Positions 40,470 through 51,276 of a stretch of 63,652 nucleotides of DNA are shown one piece after another. Position numbers and translations under genes: made by a program. The stretch is from Microvirga sp. (GTDB taxonomy: Bacteria > Pseudomonadota > Alphaproteobacteria > Rhizobiales > Beijerinckiaceae): the NCBI GenBank assembly GCA_029266525.1, contig JAQSWQ010000010.1, forward strand, positions 1 to 63,652, given 5' to 3'. Below the pieces are notes generated by a model that saw only the letters and a program-made list of their open reading frames with translations, was not told where the DNA came from and made no database searches. Numbering within the stretch: position 1 is the stretch's first letter; each line of letters opens with the position of its first letter.

Positions 40470-41876
40470 ATGCTCCTCCTCCTCGGCTCCTTCCTCGCGC
40501 TGATGCTGATCGGGCTGCCGGTGGCGCTCGCCATGGCCGTGTCGTCGCTGCTCTACATCCTGTGGAGCGGGATGGTGCCGGACGTGATCGTGGCGCAGCG
40601 CATGATCGCCGGCGTCGAGAGCTTCCCGCTGCTCGCGGTGCCGTTCTTCATCCTCGCCGGCAACCTCATGAACATCGCCGGCGTGACCGGGCGCATCTAT
40701 GCCTTTGCGGTGGCGCTGGTCGGCTGGATGAAGGGCGGGCTCGGCCAGGTCAACGTGATCGGCTCGGTGATCTTCGCCGGCATGTCGGGCACCGCGATCG
40801 CCGACGCCGCCGGGCTCGGCACGATCGAGATCAAGGCCATGAAGGACCACGGCTACTCGACCGAGTTCGCGGTCGGCGTGACCGCGGCCTCGGCGACGAT
40901 CGGGCCGATCATCCCGCCGTCCCTGCCCTTCGTCATCTACGGCATGATGGCGAACGTCTCGATCGGCGCGCTCTTCCTCGGCGGAGTGATCCCCGGCTTG
41001 GTCATGAGCGCGCTGATGATGGCGACCGTCGCCTATTTCGCGCACAAGAACGGCTGGGGCGCCGACACGCCCTTCCGCCTGCGCGCGGTGGCGAGCGCCG
41101 GGCTCGAGGTCGTCGTCGTGCTCCTCTTCCCGCTCGCCATCTGGCTGATGGTGCAGGCCGGGGTGTCGATCAACCTCGCGGTCGGGCTCGGGCTCGCCGT
41201 GCTGCTGGCGCTCGACTGGTATTTCGACTTCTCGGCCGTGATGGCGCTGATGACCCCGGTCATCCTCATCGGCGGCATGACCTTCGGCTGGTTCACGCCG
41301 ACCGAGGCCGCGGTCGCGGCGGTGATCTGGTCGCTTTTCCTGGGGCTCGTGCGCTACCGCTCGATGACCGTCAGGGCGCTCGCCAAGGCGACCTTCGACA
41401 CCATCGAGACCACGGCCTCGGTGCTGTTCATCGTCACCGCCGCCTCGATCTTCGCCTGGCTTCTCACCGTCACCAACGCCGCACAGATCCTCTCGGACGC
41501 CATCCTCGGCTTCACCAACAACAAATGGGTCTTCCTGCTCCTCGCCAACCTCCTCATGCTGTTCGTCGGCTGCTTCATCGACACCATCGCGGCGATCACC
41601 ATCCTGGTCCCGATCCTATTGCCGATCGTGCTCAAGCTCGGCATCGACCCGATCCATTTCGGATTGGTGATGACGCTGAACCTGATGATCGGGCTCCTCC
41701 ACCCGCCGCTCGGCATGGTGCTGTTCGTGCTGGCGCGGGTCGCCAGGCTCTCGGTCGAGCGCACCACCATGGCGATCCTGCCCTGGCTCGTGCCGCTGAT
41801 GCTGGCGCTCGTCGCCATCACCTATATCCCCGAGCTGACGCTCTGGCTGCCGAGGCAGATGGGGCTCGGACGATGA
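40470..41876 (+). CDS. dctM: TRAP transporter large permease, DctM family
   Basis: A 468-residue membrane protein of about 12 helices that carries the substrate using a sodium gradient. Hallmarks: VPFFILAGNLMNIAGVTGRI, IFAGMSGTAIADAAGLGTIE, ATIGPIIPPSLPFVIYGMMA, and FTPTEAAVAAVIW. It is somewhat longer than the usual ~425 residues, the extra being a central hydrophobic stretch (VVVLLFPLAIWLMVQAGVSI) that adds helices. Last gene of the TRAP operon. Confidence 0.95.
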   Translation: MLLLLGSFLALMLIGLPVALAMAVSSLLYILWSGMVPDVIVAQRMIAGVESFPLLAVPFFILAGNLMNIAGVTGRIYAFAVALVGWMKGGLGQVNVIGSVIFAGMSGTAIADAAGLGTIEIKAMKDHGYSTEFAVGVTAASATIGPIIPPSLPFVIYGMMANVSIGALFLGGVIPGLVMSALMMATVAYFAHKNGWGADTPFRLRAVASAGLEVVVVLLFPLAIWLMVQAGVSINLAVGLGLAVLLALDWYFDFSAVMALMTPVILIGGMTFGWFTPTEAAVAAVIWSLFLGLVRYRSMTVRALAKATFDTIETTASVLFIVTAASIFAWLLTVTNAAQILSDAILGFTNNKWVFLLLANLLMLFVGCFIDTIAAITILVPILLPIVLKLGIDPIHFGLVMTLNLMIGLLHPPLGMVLFVLARVARLSVERTTMAILPWLVPLMLALVAITYIPELTLWLPRQMGLGR

Positions 41877-42040
41877 AGCATCGGCCAAGCCCGGCTCCGT
41901 GAAGGGAGGCGGCGCTGTAAGCCGCTTCTTTCCGTGCGCAACGCGCCGCGGTCTTTGCGAAACCGGTGGATGGAGCGCCTGCCGCCCTGGACCTGCGGGC
42001 GGCAGCTGTCGTGATGGCGGCGCACTGTACGAGCACTCAA

Positions 42041-42625
42041 ATGCCCTAGCCCGCCGACTCCGCCCGCACCTCCGAAAGCGACCGCTTCAACAACGCCATC
42101 GCGATCATCGTCGCGCTGATCTCGGCCTTTCTCGCCGTCGCGAGCATCAAGGGCGACAACGTCGTGCAGGCGATGCAAAGGCGGCAGGCGCTGTTGACCG
42201 ACTCCTGGAACCAGTACCAGGCCAAGCGCCTCCGGCAGTTCGAGCTCGATCTCGAGGTGCAGCGGGCGGAGGCGCTGACCCGCGACGGGGTCCTGAAGGC
42301 GACGCCCGAGAACCGCGCCCTCATGGAAGCTTGGCGAAACGACATCGAGCGCTACAGGACGGAATTGAAGGAGCTGACCGAGACTGCGAACGGCCACCAG
42401 GCCGAATACGAGCGGCTGAACGGCGCGGACGACCTCCTCGACTTCGCGTCGAGCTTCCTGTCGCTCGCCTTGGCGCTGCTCGCGGTGGCCGCGCTGACCC
42501 GGATCCGGTGGCTCCTCGGTCTGGCCGCCGGCATCAGCCTCGTCGGGCTTGCCTTCGGGCTGTCGGGCTTTGCCAGCTTCCAGGCGATCCGGCCGGAGTG
42601 GCTGTCGAAGCTTCTCGGGGCCTGA
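42041..42625 (+). pseudogene. DUF4337 membrane protein with a stop at codon 3
   Basis: A frame of 195 codons beginning ATG CCC TAG. After the amber stop at 42047 it reads a full DUF4337-like protein: NNAIAIIVALISAFLAVASI (first helix), KGDNVVQAMQRRQALLTDSW, a long helical soluble part, and two C-terminal helices (SSFLSLALALLAVAAL, LLGLAAGISLVGLAFGLSG). The next usable start is GTG 42164, which would remove the first helix and leave 153 residues. Either the gene is inactivated by a single base change, uses another start, or the base is an error. Family function unknown. Confidence 0.6.
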
Positions 42626-42626
42626 G

Positions 42627-42962
42627 CTACTCCTCTTCGCCGAAGCGGCTCGCGAGCAGCGCCTCGATCGCATCGAGGCAGTCTGGGGCATCCTCGCCCA
42701 AGGCCGTCACCGTAACCGTCGTGCCTTGCGCGGCGCCGAGCGTCAGGAGGGCCATGATCGAACGGCCGCCCACGGTTTCGCCGCAGCGGGTGACCGTGAC
42801 CTCGGATGCAAAGCGGTCGACCGTCTGCACGAACTTCGCCGAGGCGCGGGCGTGCAGCCCCTTGCGGTTGACGATGGGAAGCTCGCGGGCGAGCGCCCCT
42901 TCGGGAATGGGCGCGGGCGGGCAGTCGTCAGCGTCGCCCTCGAGCATCGGCTCTGCGGTCAC
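42627..42962 (-). CDS. ptsH: HPr-like phosphocarrier protein
   Basis: Accepts phosphate from enzyme I and passes it to EIIA proteins; in alphaproteobacteria it belongs to an incomplete, regulatory PTS. The 111-residue protein has an acidic/proline N-terminal extension of ~23 residues, then the active His37 in NRKGLHARAS and the regulatory Ser68 in GGRSIMALLTLGA, the target of HPr kinase. Start overlaps the EIIA stop (ATGA). EI and EIIB/C are not in the window. Confidence 0.93.
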   Translation of the reverse strand: MTAEPMLEGDADDCPPAPIPEGALARELPIVNRKGLHARASAKFVQTVDRFASEVTVTRCGETVGGRSIMALLTLGAAQGTTVTVTALGEDAPDCLDAIEALLASRFGEEE

Positions 42963-43360
42963 TTGCCGGCGAGCACCCGCGAGGCGACGTTGATGTATTT
43001 GCGCCCGGCTTCCTGCGCCTTGAGCACGGCCGCCGCGAGCGGCTCCTCGTCACGCACGCTCGCGAGCTTAATCAGCATGGGGAGGTTGATGCCGGCCACC
43101 ACCTCGACCGAGCCGCCGTTCATGCAGGAGAGCGCGAGGTTCGACGGCGTGCCGCCGAACATGTCGGTCAAGACGACGACGCCTTCGCCGGAGTTGACGC
43201 TGCGCACCGCGGCCATGATGTCCTTGCGCCGCGATTCCATGTCGTCGTCGGGTCCAATGGTGACGGTCTCGAGCTGGCCTTGAGGGCCGACGACGTGCTC
43301 GAGAGCGGATCTGAACTCCCTCGCGAGCTGCCCGTGCGTAACGAGCACCATTCCGATCAT
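42959..43360 (-). CDS. PTS EIIA component, mannose type
   Basis: A 133-residue cytoplasmic protein with the phosphorylated His9 in MIGMVLVTHGQLAREF and the family motif LTDMFGGTPSNLALSC. With HPr and HPr kinase it forms the regulatory phosphorelay conserved next to ChvG/ChvI; no sugar permease is encoded nearby, so transport is unlikely. It overlaps HPr by four bases. Confidence 0.93.
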   Translation of the reverse strand: MIGMVLVTHGQLAREFRSALEHVVGPQGQLETVTIGPDDDMESRRKDIMAAVRSVNSGEGVVVLTDMFGGTPSNLALSCMNGGSVEVVAGINLPMLIKLASVRDEEPLAAAVLKAQEAGRKYINVASRVLAGK

Positions 43361-43448
43361 GATGGCTTACGTTCCGTCGCCCTGGTGGGCGGGCCGCTAT
43401 TTTGTGCACTGCGAAGGCGCGCGCAAGAGCATTGCGACGAAATGTTCA

Positions 43449-43895
43449 TCATAGTGTCGCCGGGGTGTCTCGCAGGTCACAGAGCCGCCACAGGACGATC
43501 TCGGCAAATCCCGCCTCGCCCAGGGTAACGAGGCGCGGGATGCGTATGTTCCCGAACCCGGAGTAGCTCTCGCTTTCCTGCGGCAGCCGCGCCTCGGGCC
43601 GAGCCAGGCAGTCCACGACCAGACGGACGACCGCCGCCGGCTCGAAGCTCCGCGTGAGGATCCCGACGCCGCGCACCTCGATCTTGCCTTCGATCGGCGC
43701 GACCGGGCGGGCAAGCACGCGGCCGTTCCTCTCCGCGAGCTCGGTGCGATCGTCCGAAACCAGGCTGGCGTAGCGGCCGCCGCGCTCGGCGGCGCTGAGA
43801 AGCCGGCGCGCCAGGGTCGACTTGCCGCTTCCCGAGGGGCCGCGGATCAGCACGCCAGCCTCGCCGATCACCACGCAAGAGGCGTGGATTCTCAC
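43449..43895 (-). CDS. hprK: HPr kinase/phosphorylase, short alphaproteobacterial form
   Basis: Phosphorylates HPr on its regulatory serine. Only the C-terminal kinase domain is present (148 residues), as usual in alphaproteobacteria. Walker A is RGPSGSGKSTLARRLL (Lys25), and IEGKIEVRGVGI is the HPrK family signature. A GTG start is used (43895), with CGGAAG upstream. It starts 14 bases after the chvG stop, forming a chain chvI-chvG-hprK-EIIA-HPr that couples carbon/nitrogen state with envelope signalling. Confidence 0.92.
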   Translation of the reverse strand: MRIHASCVVIGEAGVLIRGPSGSGKSTLARRLLSAAERGGRYASLVSDDRTELAERNGRVLARPVAPIEGKIEVRGVGILTRSFEPAAVVRLVVDCLARPEARLPQESESYSGFGNIRIPRLVTLGEAGFAEIVLWRLCDLRDTPATL

Positions 43896-43909
43896 GGGCT
43901 TCCGGAGGC

Positions 43910-45688
43910 TCAGCCGAGCGGCGGCAGGCGCACGACAAAGCGCGCTCCAAGCCGCCGCGGCTCGCCGTCGTCGCCCGGGGCGCCGAGCCGGTTCTCGGCC
44001 TTCACCATCCCGCGATGCGCCTCGACGATCTGGCGCGAAATCGACAGCCCGAGCCCGGAATTCTGGCCGAAGCCCTGGTCCGGGCGGTCGGTGTAGAAGC
44101 GCTCGAAGATGCGTTCGAGGGCGTGCGGCGGGATGCCGGGCCCGTCGTCGTCGACCACGATGTCGATCTCGCCGCGCCCGCGCCGCAAGGTCACGCGCAC
44201 CGTGCCGTCGCGCGGCGAGAACGAGCGCGCGTTGTCGACGAGGTTGCTGAACACCTGCGCGAGCCGGCTGTCGTGGCCGAAGACGAAGAACGCGTCCTTG
44301 CCCATCGGGTGCGGTTCGACGGCGAGCGTGATCAGGGGGTCGTGCTCGCGCCGGCGCTCGTTCGCGACCGAGACCACGGCCTCGAGGAGCTTCGCCAGGT
44401 CGACCGGCTCCGCGTCGGCGCGGGCGAGCTCGGCGTCGAGGCGCGACGCGTCGGAGATGTCGCTGATCAGGCGGTCGAGTCGGCGCACGTCATGCTGGAT
44501 GATCGACAGGAGGCGCCCGCGCGACTCGTCGCTCCTGGCGAGCGGCAGGGTCTCGACTGCGCTGCGGAGCGAGGTCAGCGGGTTCTTGAGCTCGTGCGCG
44601 ACGTCGGCGGCGAAGCGCTCGATCGCGTCGATGCGGCTGTAGAGGGCCCGCGTCATCTCGCGCAGCGCGCCGGAGAGATGCCCGATCTCGTCGAAGCGGC
44701 CGGTGAAATCGGGGATCTGCTCGCGCGACTTGATGCCCCGCCGGACGCGTTCGGCCGCTTCGGCGAGGCGCCGCACCGGCCCGGCGATGGCGTTCGCGAG
44801 CAGCATCGACAGGACGACCATGACGAGTGCGGCAACGAGGAAGATCTGCAGGAGCGAGAAGCGTTCGGAGGCGATGATCTTGTCGATGTCGCCCCCTTGC
44901 GTCGACAGGAGCAGCGTGCCGCGCACCGAGCGGAAGCGCTGGATCGGAACCGCGACCGAAACGATGGTCTCGCCGAGCGGGTTCTGGCGCACGACGCTCG
45001 CGCGCACGCCTGTCAGTGCCTGCTGGACCTCGGGCAAGGTGCGCCCGTTCGCCGGTCCGATCTCCTCGAAGGCCGGCCGGTCCTTCGTGAAGCGCTTGCG
45101 GATGCCGTTCCAGGTCCGCTCGATGAAGGTATCGTCCTTGCTGCGGATCGGCGGAAGGTCGAAGCGCAGGATGTCGCCGCGCGAATAGAGCGTGCGCGAA
45201 TCGAGCAGCAGGCTGCCCTCGCGGTCGTAGATGCGCGCCCGAGTGCGCGTCGGCGTCACGAGGCGGCGCAGCAGCGGCGCCACCCGTTCAGGGTTGATCG
45301 AGAACTCGATCGGCGACAGCGCGTCCTCGCCCATTCCCGAGGTCTCGCCGGCCTGCATCTGCAGGAGCTTGTCGGGATCGATCTGGACCGTGTCGGACTC
45401 CACGGTCGCCGAGGCCGCGACGGCACCGGCGATGATCTCGCCTTGGGTGAGGAGGCTCTGGACGCGAGCCTCGATCAGGCCCTGCCGGAACTGGTTGAGG
45501 TAGAGGAACCCGACGAGGAGCGCGACGAGCCCGCCGAGGTTCAGGACGATGATGCGCCGGGTCAGGCTCGAGGAGGCGCGCTGGACGAGCGTGCGCCAGG
45601 TCGCGCGGATGCGCGTGAGAAGCCGCAGACGCCGCATGCGCCTGCGGCGGGGCTTCGCCTTGATGTCGAGCGGCGTGGTCGCGTCCAT
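43910..45688 (-). CDS. chvG: sensor histidine kinase ChvG
   Basis: A 592-residue inner-membrane sensor for acid and envelope signals (ExoS in Sinorhizobium). An Arg-rich start, a first helix at residues ~45-65 (IIVLNLGGLVALLVGFLYLN), a periplasmic sensing domain to ~270, a second helix (LQIFLVAALVMVVLSMLLAN), HAMP, and the kinase core: H-box AADVAHELKNPLTSLRSAVE, N-box VFSNLVDNARSF and G-box VDDDGPGIPPHALERIFERF. It follows chvI on the same strand with 40 bases between. In relatives it is restrained by periplasmic ExoR, which is not in the window. Confidence 0.95.
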   Translation of the reverse strand: MDATTPLDIKAKPRRRRMRRLRLLTRIRATWRTLVQRASSSLTRRIIVLNLGGLVALLVGFLYLNQFRQGLIEARVQSLLTQGEIIAGAVAASATVESDTVQIDPDKLLQMQAGETSGMGEDALSPIEFSINPERVAPLLRRLVTPTRTRARIYDREGSLLLDSRTLYSRGDILRFDLPPIRSKDDTFIERTWNGIRKRFTKDRPAFEEIGPANGRTLPEVQQALTGVRASVVRQNPLGETIVSVAVPIQRFRSVRGTLLLSTQGGDIDKIIASERFSLLQIFLVAALVMVVLSMLLANAIAGPVRRLAEAAERVRRGIKSREQIPDFTGRFDEIGHLSGALREMTRALYSRIDAIERFAADVAHELKNPLTSLRSAVETLPLARSDESRGRLLSIIQHDVRRLDRLISDISDASRLDAELARADAEPVDLAKLLEAVVSVANERRREHDPLITLAVEPHPMGKDAFFVFGHDSRLAQVFSNLVDNARSFSPRDGTVRVTLRRGRGEIDIVVDDDGPGIPPHALERIFERFYTDRPDQGFGQNSGLGLSISRQIVEAHRGMVKAENRLGAPGDDGEPRRLGARFVVRLPPLG

Positions 45689-45728
45689 GTCCGGCGCCCG
45701 ATCAGCCAGCGCTCGCGGGCCGAGCCGG

Positions 45729-46427
45729 TCAGCTCTCCTTGAAGCGGTAGCCGACCCCGTACAAGGTCTCGATCATCTCGAAATTGGTGTCGACCGACTT
45801 GAACTTCTTGCGCAGCCGCTTGATGTGGCTGTCGATAGTGCGGTCGTCGACATAGACCTGGTCGTCATAGGCTGCGTCCATGAGCGCGTTGCGGCTCTTG
45901 ACGACGCCGGGGCGCTGCGCAAGCGCCTGCAGGATCAGGAACTCGGTGACCGTGAGCGTCACCGGCTCGCCTTTCCAGGTGCAGGTGTGGCGCTCGGGGT
46001 CCATCGTGAGCTGGCCGCGCTCAAGCGCTTTTGCGCTGTCCTCCTTCGGGGTCGATACGTCCTTCGGCGCGAAGCGGCGCAGCACCGCCTTGACCCGCTC
46101 GACCAGGAGCCGCTGCGAGAACGGCTTCCGGATGAAGTCGTCGGCGCCCATCTTGAGCCCGAACAGCTCGTCGATCTCCTCGTCCTTCGAGGTCAGGAAG
46201 ATGACCGGGAGATCCGACTTCTGGCGCAGGCGGCGCAGCAGCTCCATGCCGTCCATGCGTGGCATCTTGATGTCGAAGATGGCGAGGTCGGGCGGCGAAT
46301 GGCGCAGGCCGTCGAGCGCCGAGGCGCCGTCGGTGTAGGTCTGGATGCGGTAGCCTTCCGCTTCGAGCGCGATCGAGACGGAGGTCAGGATGTTGCGATC
46401 GTCGTCGACGAGGGCGATGGTGGGCAT
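45729..46427 (-). CDS. chvI: response regulator ChvI
   Basis: A 232-residue OmpR/PhoB-type regulator, partner of ChvG. The receiver domain has acidic residues in [10 protein letters not shown], the phosphoacceptor Asp in [15 protein letters not shown] and Lys in FLTSKDEE; the DNA-binding winged helix is in the C-terminal half ([20 protein letters not shown], then [27 protein letters not shown]). In rhizobia it controls exopolysaccharide, motility and acid response. First gene of the chvI-chvG-hprK chain. Confidence 0.96.
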   Translation of the reverse strand: MPTIALVDDDRNILTSVSIALEAEGYRIQTYTDGASALDGLRHSPPDLAIFDIKMPRMDGMELLRRLRQKSDLPVIFLTSKDEEIDELFGLKMGADDFIRKPFSQRLLVERVKAVLRRFAPKDVSTPKEDSAKALERGQLTMDPERHTCTWKGEPVTLTVTEFLILQALAQRPGVVKSRNALMDAAYDDQVYVDDRTIDSHIKRLRKKFKSVDTNFEMIETLYGVGYRFKES

Positions 46428-46594
46428 GAACTGATCCCTTGCGGACGCCGCACCTGCGTCGAGCGCGGCTGGGCTCCGGGCCAGCAGCTTAGCTCGGCTG
46501 GACCGGTGTTGGGCTCTAACGGTTTGCCCTAATTAAGGCTTTTGGACGCCGCCCGCCACCTCTCGGGCCCGGCGAAGCACAACGGAGCCTCCTG

Positions 46595-47341
46595 ATGGAA
46601 GACGCCCCGCGCCCCGCTCCCGGCTTCGACGCGGTCGGCATCGCGAAGGAGCTCCTGCGGACCATCCGGGCCGGCGCGCTCGCGACGCTCGAACGTTCCG
46701 GCGGCTTTCCCTTCGCTTCGCTCGTCACGGTCGCGACCGATTACGACGGCTCGCCGCTGCTCCTGATGTCGCGGCTCTCGGCCCACACCCAGAACCTCGA
46801 GCAGGATCAGCGCGCCTCCATCCTCCTGGCGCAACGCGGCAAGGGCGACCCGCTCGCCCATCCCCGATTGACGGTCATGGGCCGCACCGCGCGGACCGAC
46901 CAAGATCACGTCCGGCGGCGGTTTCTCGCCCGCCATCCCAAGGCACAGCTCTACGCGGGCTTCGCCGATTTCTCCTTTTGGCGGCTGGAGATCGCCTCGG
47001 CGCATCTCAACGGCGGCTTTGCCCGGGCGATGGACCTCACCGCGGACCAGATCCGCACCGAGACCGCGGGAGCGGAGGAACTCGCCGCGGCCGAAGCGAG
47101 CGCGGTCGAGCACATGAACGCGGATCACCGCGAGGCGCTCGCACTCTACGCCGAGAAGCTCGCCGGCGCGCCTCCTGGCGAGTGGCGCGCGACCGGCCTC
47201 GATCCCGAGGGGATCGATCTTGCGGCCGGCGACCGTACCGCGAGGGTCGCCTTCGACCGCCGCGTCGCGGGCCCGGGGCAGCTGCGTTCGGTGCTCAAGG
47301 AGATGGCTGATCGGGCCCGCGCGCTGCCCCAACGAACCTAG
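46595..47341 (+). CDS. HugZ-like heme-utilisation / pyridoxamine-oxidase-fold protein
   Basis: A 248-residue protein: an N-terminal split-barrel flavin-fold domain (residues ~15-150; RAGALATLERSGGFPFASLV, SPLLLMSRLSAHTQNLE) and a C-terminal DUF2470-like domain (EHMNADHREALALYAEKL, GLDPEGIDLAAGD). The combination is that of the HugZ family of heme-binding or heme-degrading proteins. It lies between chvI (divergent) and pckA. Heme oxygenase activity is not certain, since many relatives lack the key heme-binding histidine. Confidence 0.82.
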   Translation: MEDAPRPAPGFDAVGIAKELLRTIRAGALATLERSGGFPFASLVTVATDYDGSPLLLMSRLSAHTQNLEQDQRASILLAQRGKGDPLAHPRLTVMGRTARTDQDHVRRRFLARHPKAQLYAGFADFSFWRLEIASAHLNGGFARAMDLTADQIRTETAGAEELAAAEASAVEHMNADHREALALYAEKLAGAPPGEWRATGLDPEGIDLAAGDRTARVAFDRRVAGPGQLRSVLKEMADRARALPQRT

Positions 47342-47533
47342 GCTTGGCCATTGGCGTTCCCTTCTGCCGGGGATTGCGGCTCGATCGGGCAAGGCCTGCC
47401 TCCATTCGACGGTTCCGAAGCTTGAGCGCCGGGGCCGGAACGTCTATCGAGCGCAGCGAGAAAGCCGGCGGCGAGCATTGCGGCCGCAATGCCGGCGCAC
47501 GCCGGGGCTTGCGGCCCGGGGAGGAAGGTGCCT

Positions 47534-49144
<1,611 letters not shown>

Positions 49145-49156
49145 GGTGCCCGGACC

Positions 49157-49375
49157 GTGGCAACGTCATCCGACCCAAGAGGCCGCCGACCGCGGGAACA
49201 CAGCGGAGCCGACCGATCGCGCAAAGGCGACAAGCGCGAGGGTAGTTTGGCAGATTTTTTTGCCAATTCCGCACTCCGGGGGGCTAACCTCGATCTCACG
49301 CGCCTCAAGGATCCGCCGCGTGAAATCGACTTTGGCGAATGTTCCGGGATCCAGGACACACAGAGTGAGAACTAG
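49157..49375 (+). pseudogene. possible remnant of an antitoxin-like gene
   Basis: A 72-codon frame, GTG start. The part GSLADFFANSALRGANLDLT, followed by RLKDPPREIDF, resembles the C-terminal tails of small type II antitoxins, but no DNA-binding N-terminal domain is present and the frame runs on past the usual end. It sits between pckA and the AT-richer gene at 49379, at the likely edge of an acquired segment. Confidence 0.25.
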
Positions 49376-49378
49376 GAC

Positions 49379-50167
49379 TTGTCGGAATTGCTCAGCCGCT
49401 TTCGCAACCTCATCACGTCGGCATCAGAACAGGAAATTCGCGCTGATGTAACACTTGGTCGGCGCCTTTTGATCGATGAGGCTGGCCCGATCACAATCAG
49501 CTACGCACCTTTCGAGCACATTCAACGTGGCGCCAGAGTCGTCTTTGTCGGGATCACTCCCGGGGCGCAGCAGGCAGCGAACGCATTGATCGAAGCCCGG
49601 CGTCGATTGCTTGCAGGTGATGATGACCATCGAACGCTTGCGACAGCCAAGATGTTTGCATCCTTCTCGGGCCCAATGCGAAGCAATCTCATTGCGATGT
49701 TGGACCACATCGGTCTGTCGCGCTGGCTGGGCATTTCTGGAACTGCGCTGCTCTGGGACGAGCACGGCGCCTTAGCGCATTTCACGAGCGCATTGTGCTT
49801 CCCCGCCTTAGTGGATGGGAAGAACTATAGCGGCCAGCCGTCATTGGTAACCACACCGATCCTGCGCCGTTTGGTCGATCGTCACCTATGTGAAGAGGCC
49901 GAGGCCCTGCGGGACGCCGTATGGATTCCGCTCGGTCCGAAAGCTGCCGATGCCGTTCGATTGCTCGTGCAGAAGGACGTTCTCGGCTCGTCTATGGTAC
50001 TCGATGGTTTACCGCACCCCTCGGGTGCGAATGCCGAGAGGATCGCGTATTTCCTTGGTCGCAAGTCACGCAGCGCTCTGTCGTCCAAGACGGGCCCTGA
50101 CGGGTTGGATTCGGCGCGAGAGCGTCTCTTAGCGAAGGTCGCCACCCTTCCGCGGCATGGTACCTGA
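49379..50167 (+). CDS. uracil-DNA-glycosylase-superfamily-like protein
   Basis: A 262-residue protein whose motifs fit the glycosylase superfamily: VVFVGITPGAQQ (residues ~53-64, like the GxxPG motif A) and LPHPSGAN (near residue 213, like the HPS motif B), with a helical core between. It lacks other family markers, so a non-repair role is possible. TTG is the only start near the 5' end because a stop lies two codons before. Codon use is clearly more AT-rich than all neighbours (for example tcaatt, gatgatgacc, caatgcgaagc), suggesting recent transfer. No partner gene is evident beyond the antitoxin-like fragment upstream. Confidence 0.65.
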   Translation: MSELLSRFRNLITSASEQEIRADVTLGRRLLIDEAGPITISYAPFEHIQRGARVVFVGITPGAQQAANALIEARRRLLAGDDDHRTLATAKMFASFSGPMRSNLIAMLDHIGLSRWLGISGTALLWDEHGALAHFTSALCFPALVDGKNYSGQPSLVTTPILRRLVDRHLCEEAEALRDAVWIPLGPKAADAVRLLVQKDVLGSSMVLDGLPHPSGANAERIAYFLGRKSRSALSSKTGPDGLDSARERLLAKVATLPRHGT

Positions 50168-50172
50168 GAGGA

Positions 50173-51267
50173 ATGGACGTCCTCGTCGTCGGCGCCGGGG
50201 TCGTCGGGCTCGCCTGCGCCCGCGCCCTCGCGATCGAGGGCCACGCGGTCGTGGTGGCCGAGAAGACGCCCGGGATCGGCAACGGCGTGTCCTCGCGCAA
50301 CAGCGAGGTGATCCATGCCGGCATGTACTACCCGACCAGCTCGGTCCGGGCGCGCCACTGCGTCGCCGGACGGCGCATGCTGTACGGATACTGCGCGAGC
50401 CATGGCGTGCCGCACAAGAAATGCGGCAAGCTGATCGTGGCGACTAACGATCTCGAGCGTGCGAAGATCGAAGGCATCCTTCAACAGGGCCTTGCGAACG
50501 ATGTCGAAGGCCTCGTCCTCATCGAGGGCGCGGTGGCGCGCGCCATGGAGCCGAACCTCAGCGCGGTCGCCGCGCTGCATTCGCCCGAGACCGGCATCGT
50601 CGACAGCCATGCGCTGATGCTCGCGCTGCAGGGCGATCTCGAGGACCATGGCGGCGTGATCGCCTTCAACACCGAGGTTGAGCGCGTCGCGCGCGCCGCC
50701 AGCGGCTGGCAGGTGCAGTTCGGCGGCGCCGAGAGCGGCGCGATGGCGTTCGACGCCGTGGTCAACAATGCAAGCCTCGGCGCACAGGCGCTGGCGCGGG
50801 CGACCGAGGGGTATCCCCCGGAGCGCGTGCCGAAGCTCGTGTTGGCGAAGGGCAATTATTTCGGCTGCCTCGGCAAGCCGGCCTTTTCGCACCTGATCTA
50901 TCCAGCCCCGGTCGAGGGCGGTCTCGGCACGCACCTGACCCTTGATCTTGCCGGACGCATGCGCTTCGGGCCCGACGTCGAATGGATCGAGGAGGAGGTC
51001 TACGAAGTCGATCCCAATCGTGCGGAGCTGTTCTACGCCTCGATCCGGCGCTGGTGGCCCGGCCTGCCGGACGGTGTCCTCACGCCCGATTACTCCGGCA
51101 TCCGCCCCAAGCTCACCGGCCCGGGCGAGCCGCCGGCCGATTTCGTCATCGACGGCCCGGCCGAGCACGGGCTGCCCGGCCTCGTGCATCTCTTCGGCAT
51201 CGAATCGCCGGGACTGACGTGCGCGCTATCGATCGCGGAGGACGTGGCGCAGCGGCTCGAAATGTGA
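50173..51267 (+). CDS. FAD-dependent oxidoreductase, L-2-hydroxyglutarate dehydrogenase-like
   Basis: A 364-residue DAO-superfamily flavoprotein. The FAD-binding start is MDVLVVGAGVVGLACARALA, followed by SSRNSEVIHAGMYYP, typical of the LhgO/L2HGDH group, GKLIVATNDLE, and the C-terminal GIESPGLTCALSIAEDV. It would oxidise a 2-hydroxy acid and pass electrons to a membrane acceptor. GAGAGGA precedes the ATG. It converges on the antiporter gene with 9 bases between. Exact substrate unknown. Confidence 0.9.
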   Translation: MDVLVVGAGVVGLACARALAIEGHAVVVAEKTPGIGNGVSSRNSEVIHAGMYYPTSSVRARHCVAGRRMLYGYCASHGVPHKKCGKLIVATNDLERAKIEGILQQGLANDVEGLVLIEGAVARAMEPNLSAVAALHSPETGIVDSHALMLALQGDLEDHGGVIAFNTEVERVARAASGWQVQFGGAESGAMAFDAVVNNASLGAQALARATEGYPPERVPKLVLAKGNYFGCLGKPAFSHLIYPAPVEGGLGTHLTLDLAGRMRFGPDVEWIEEEVYEVDPNRAELFYASIRRWWPGLPDGVLTPDYSGIRPKLTGPGEPPADFVIDGPAEHGLPGLVHLFGIESPGLTCALSIAEDVAQRLEM

Positions 51268-51276
51268 TCCGCCGCC

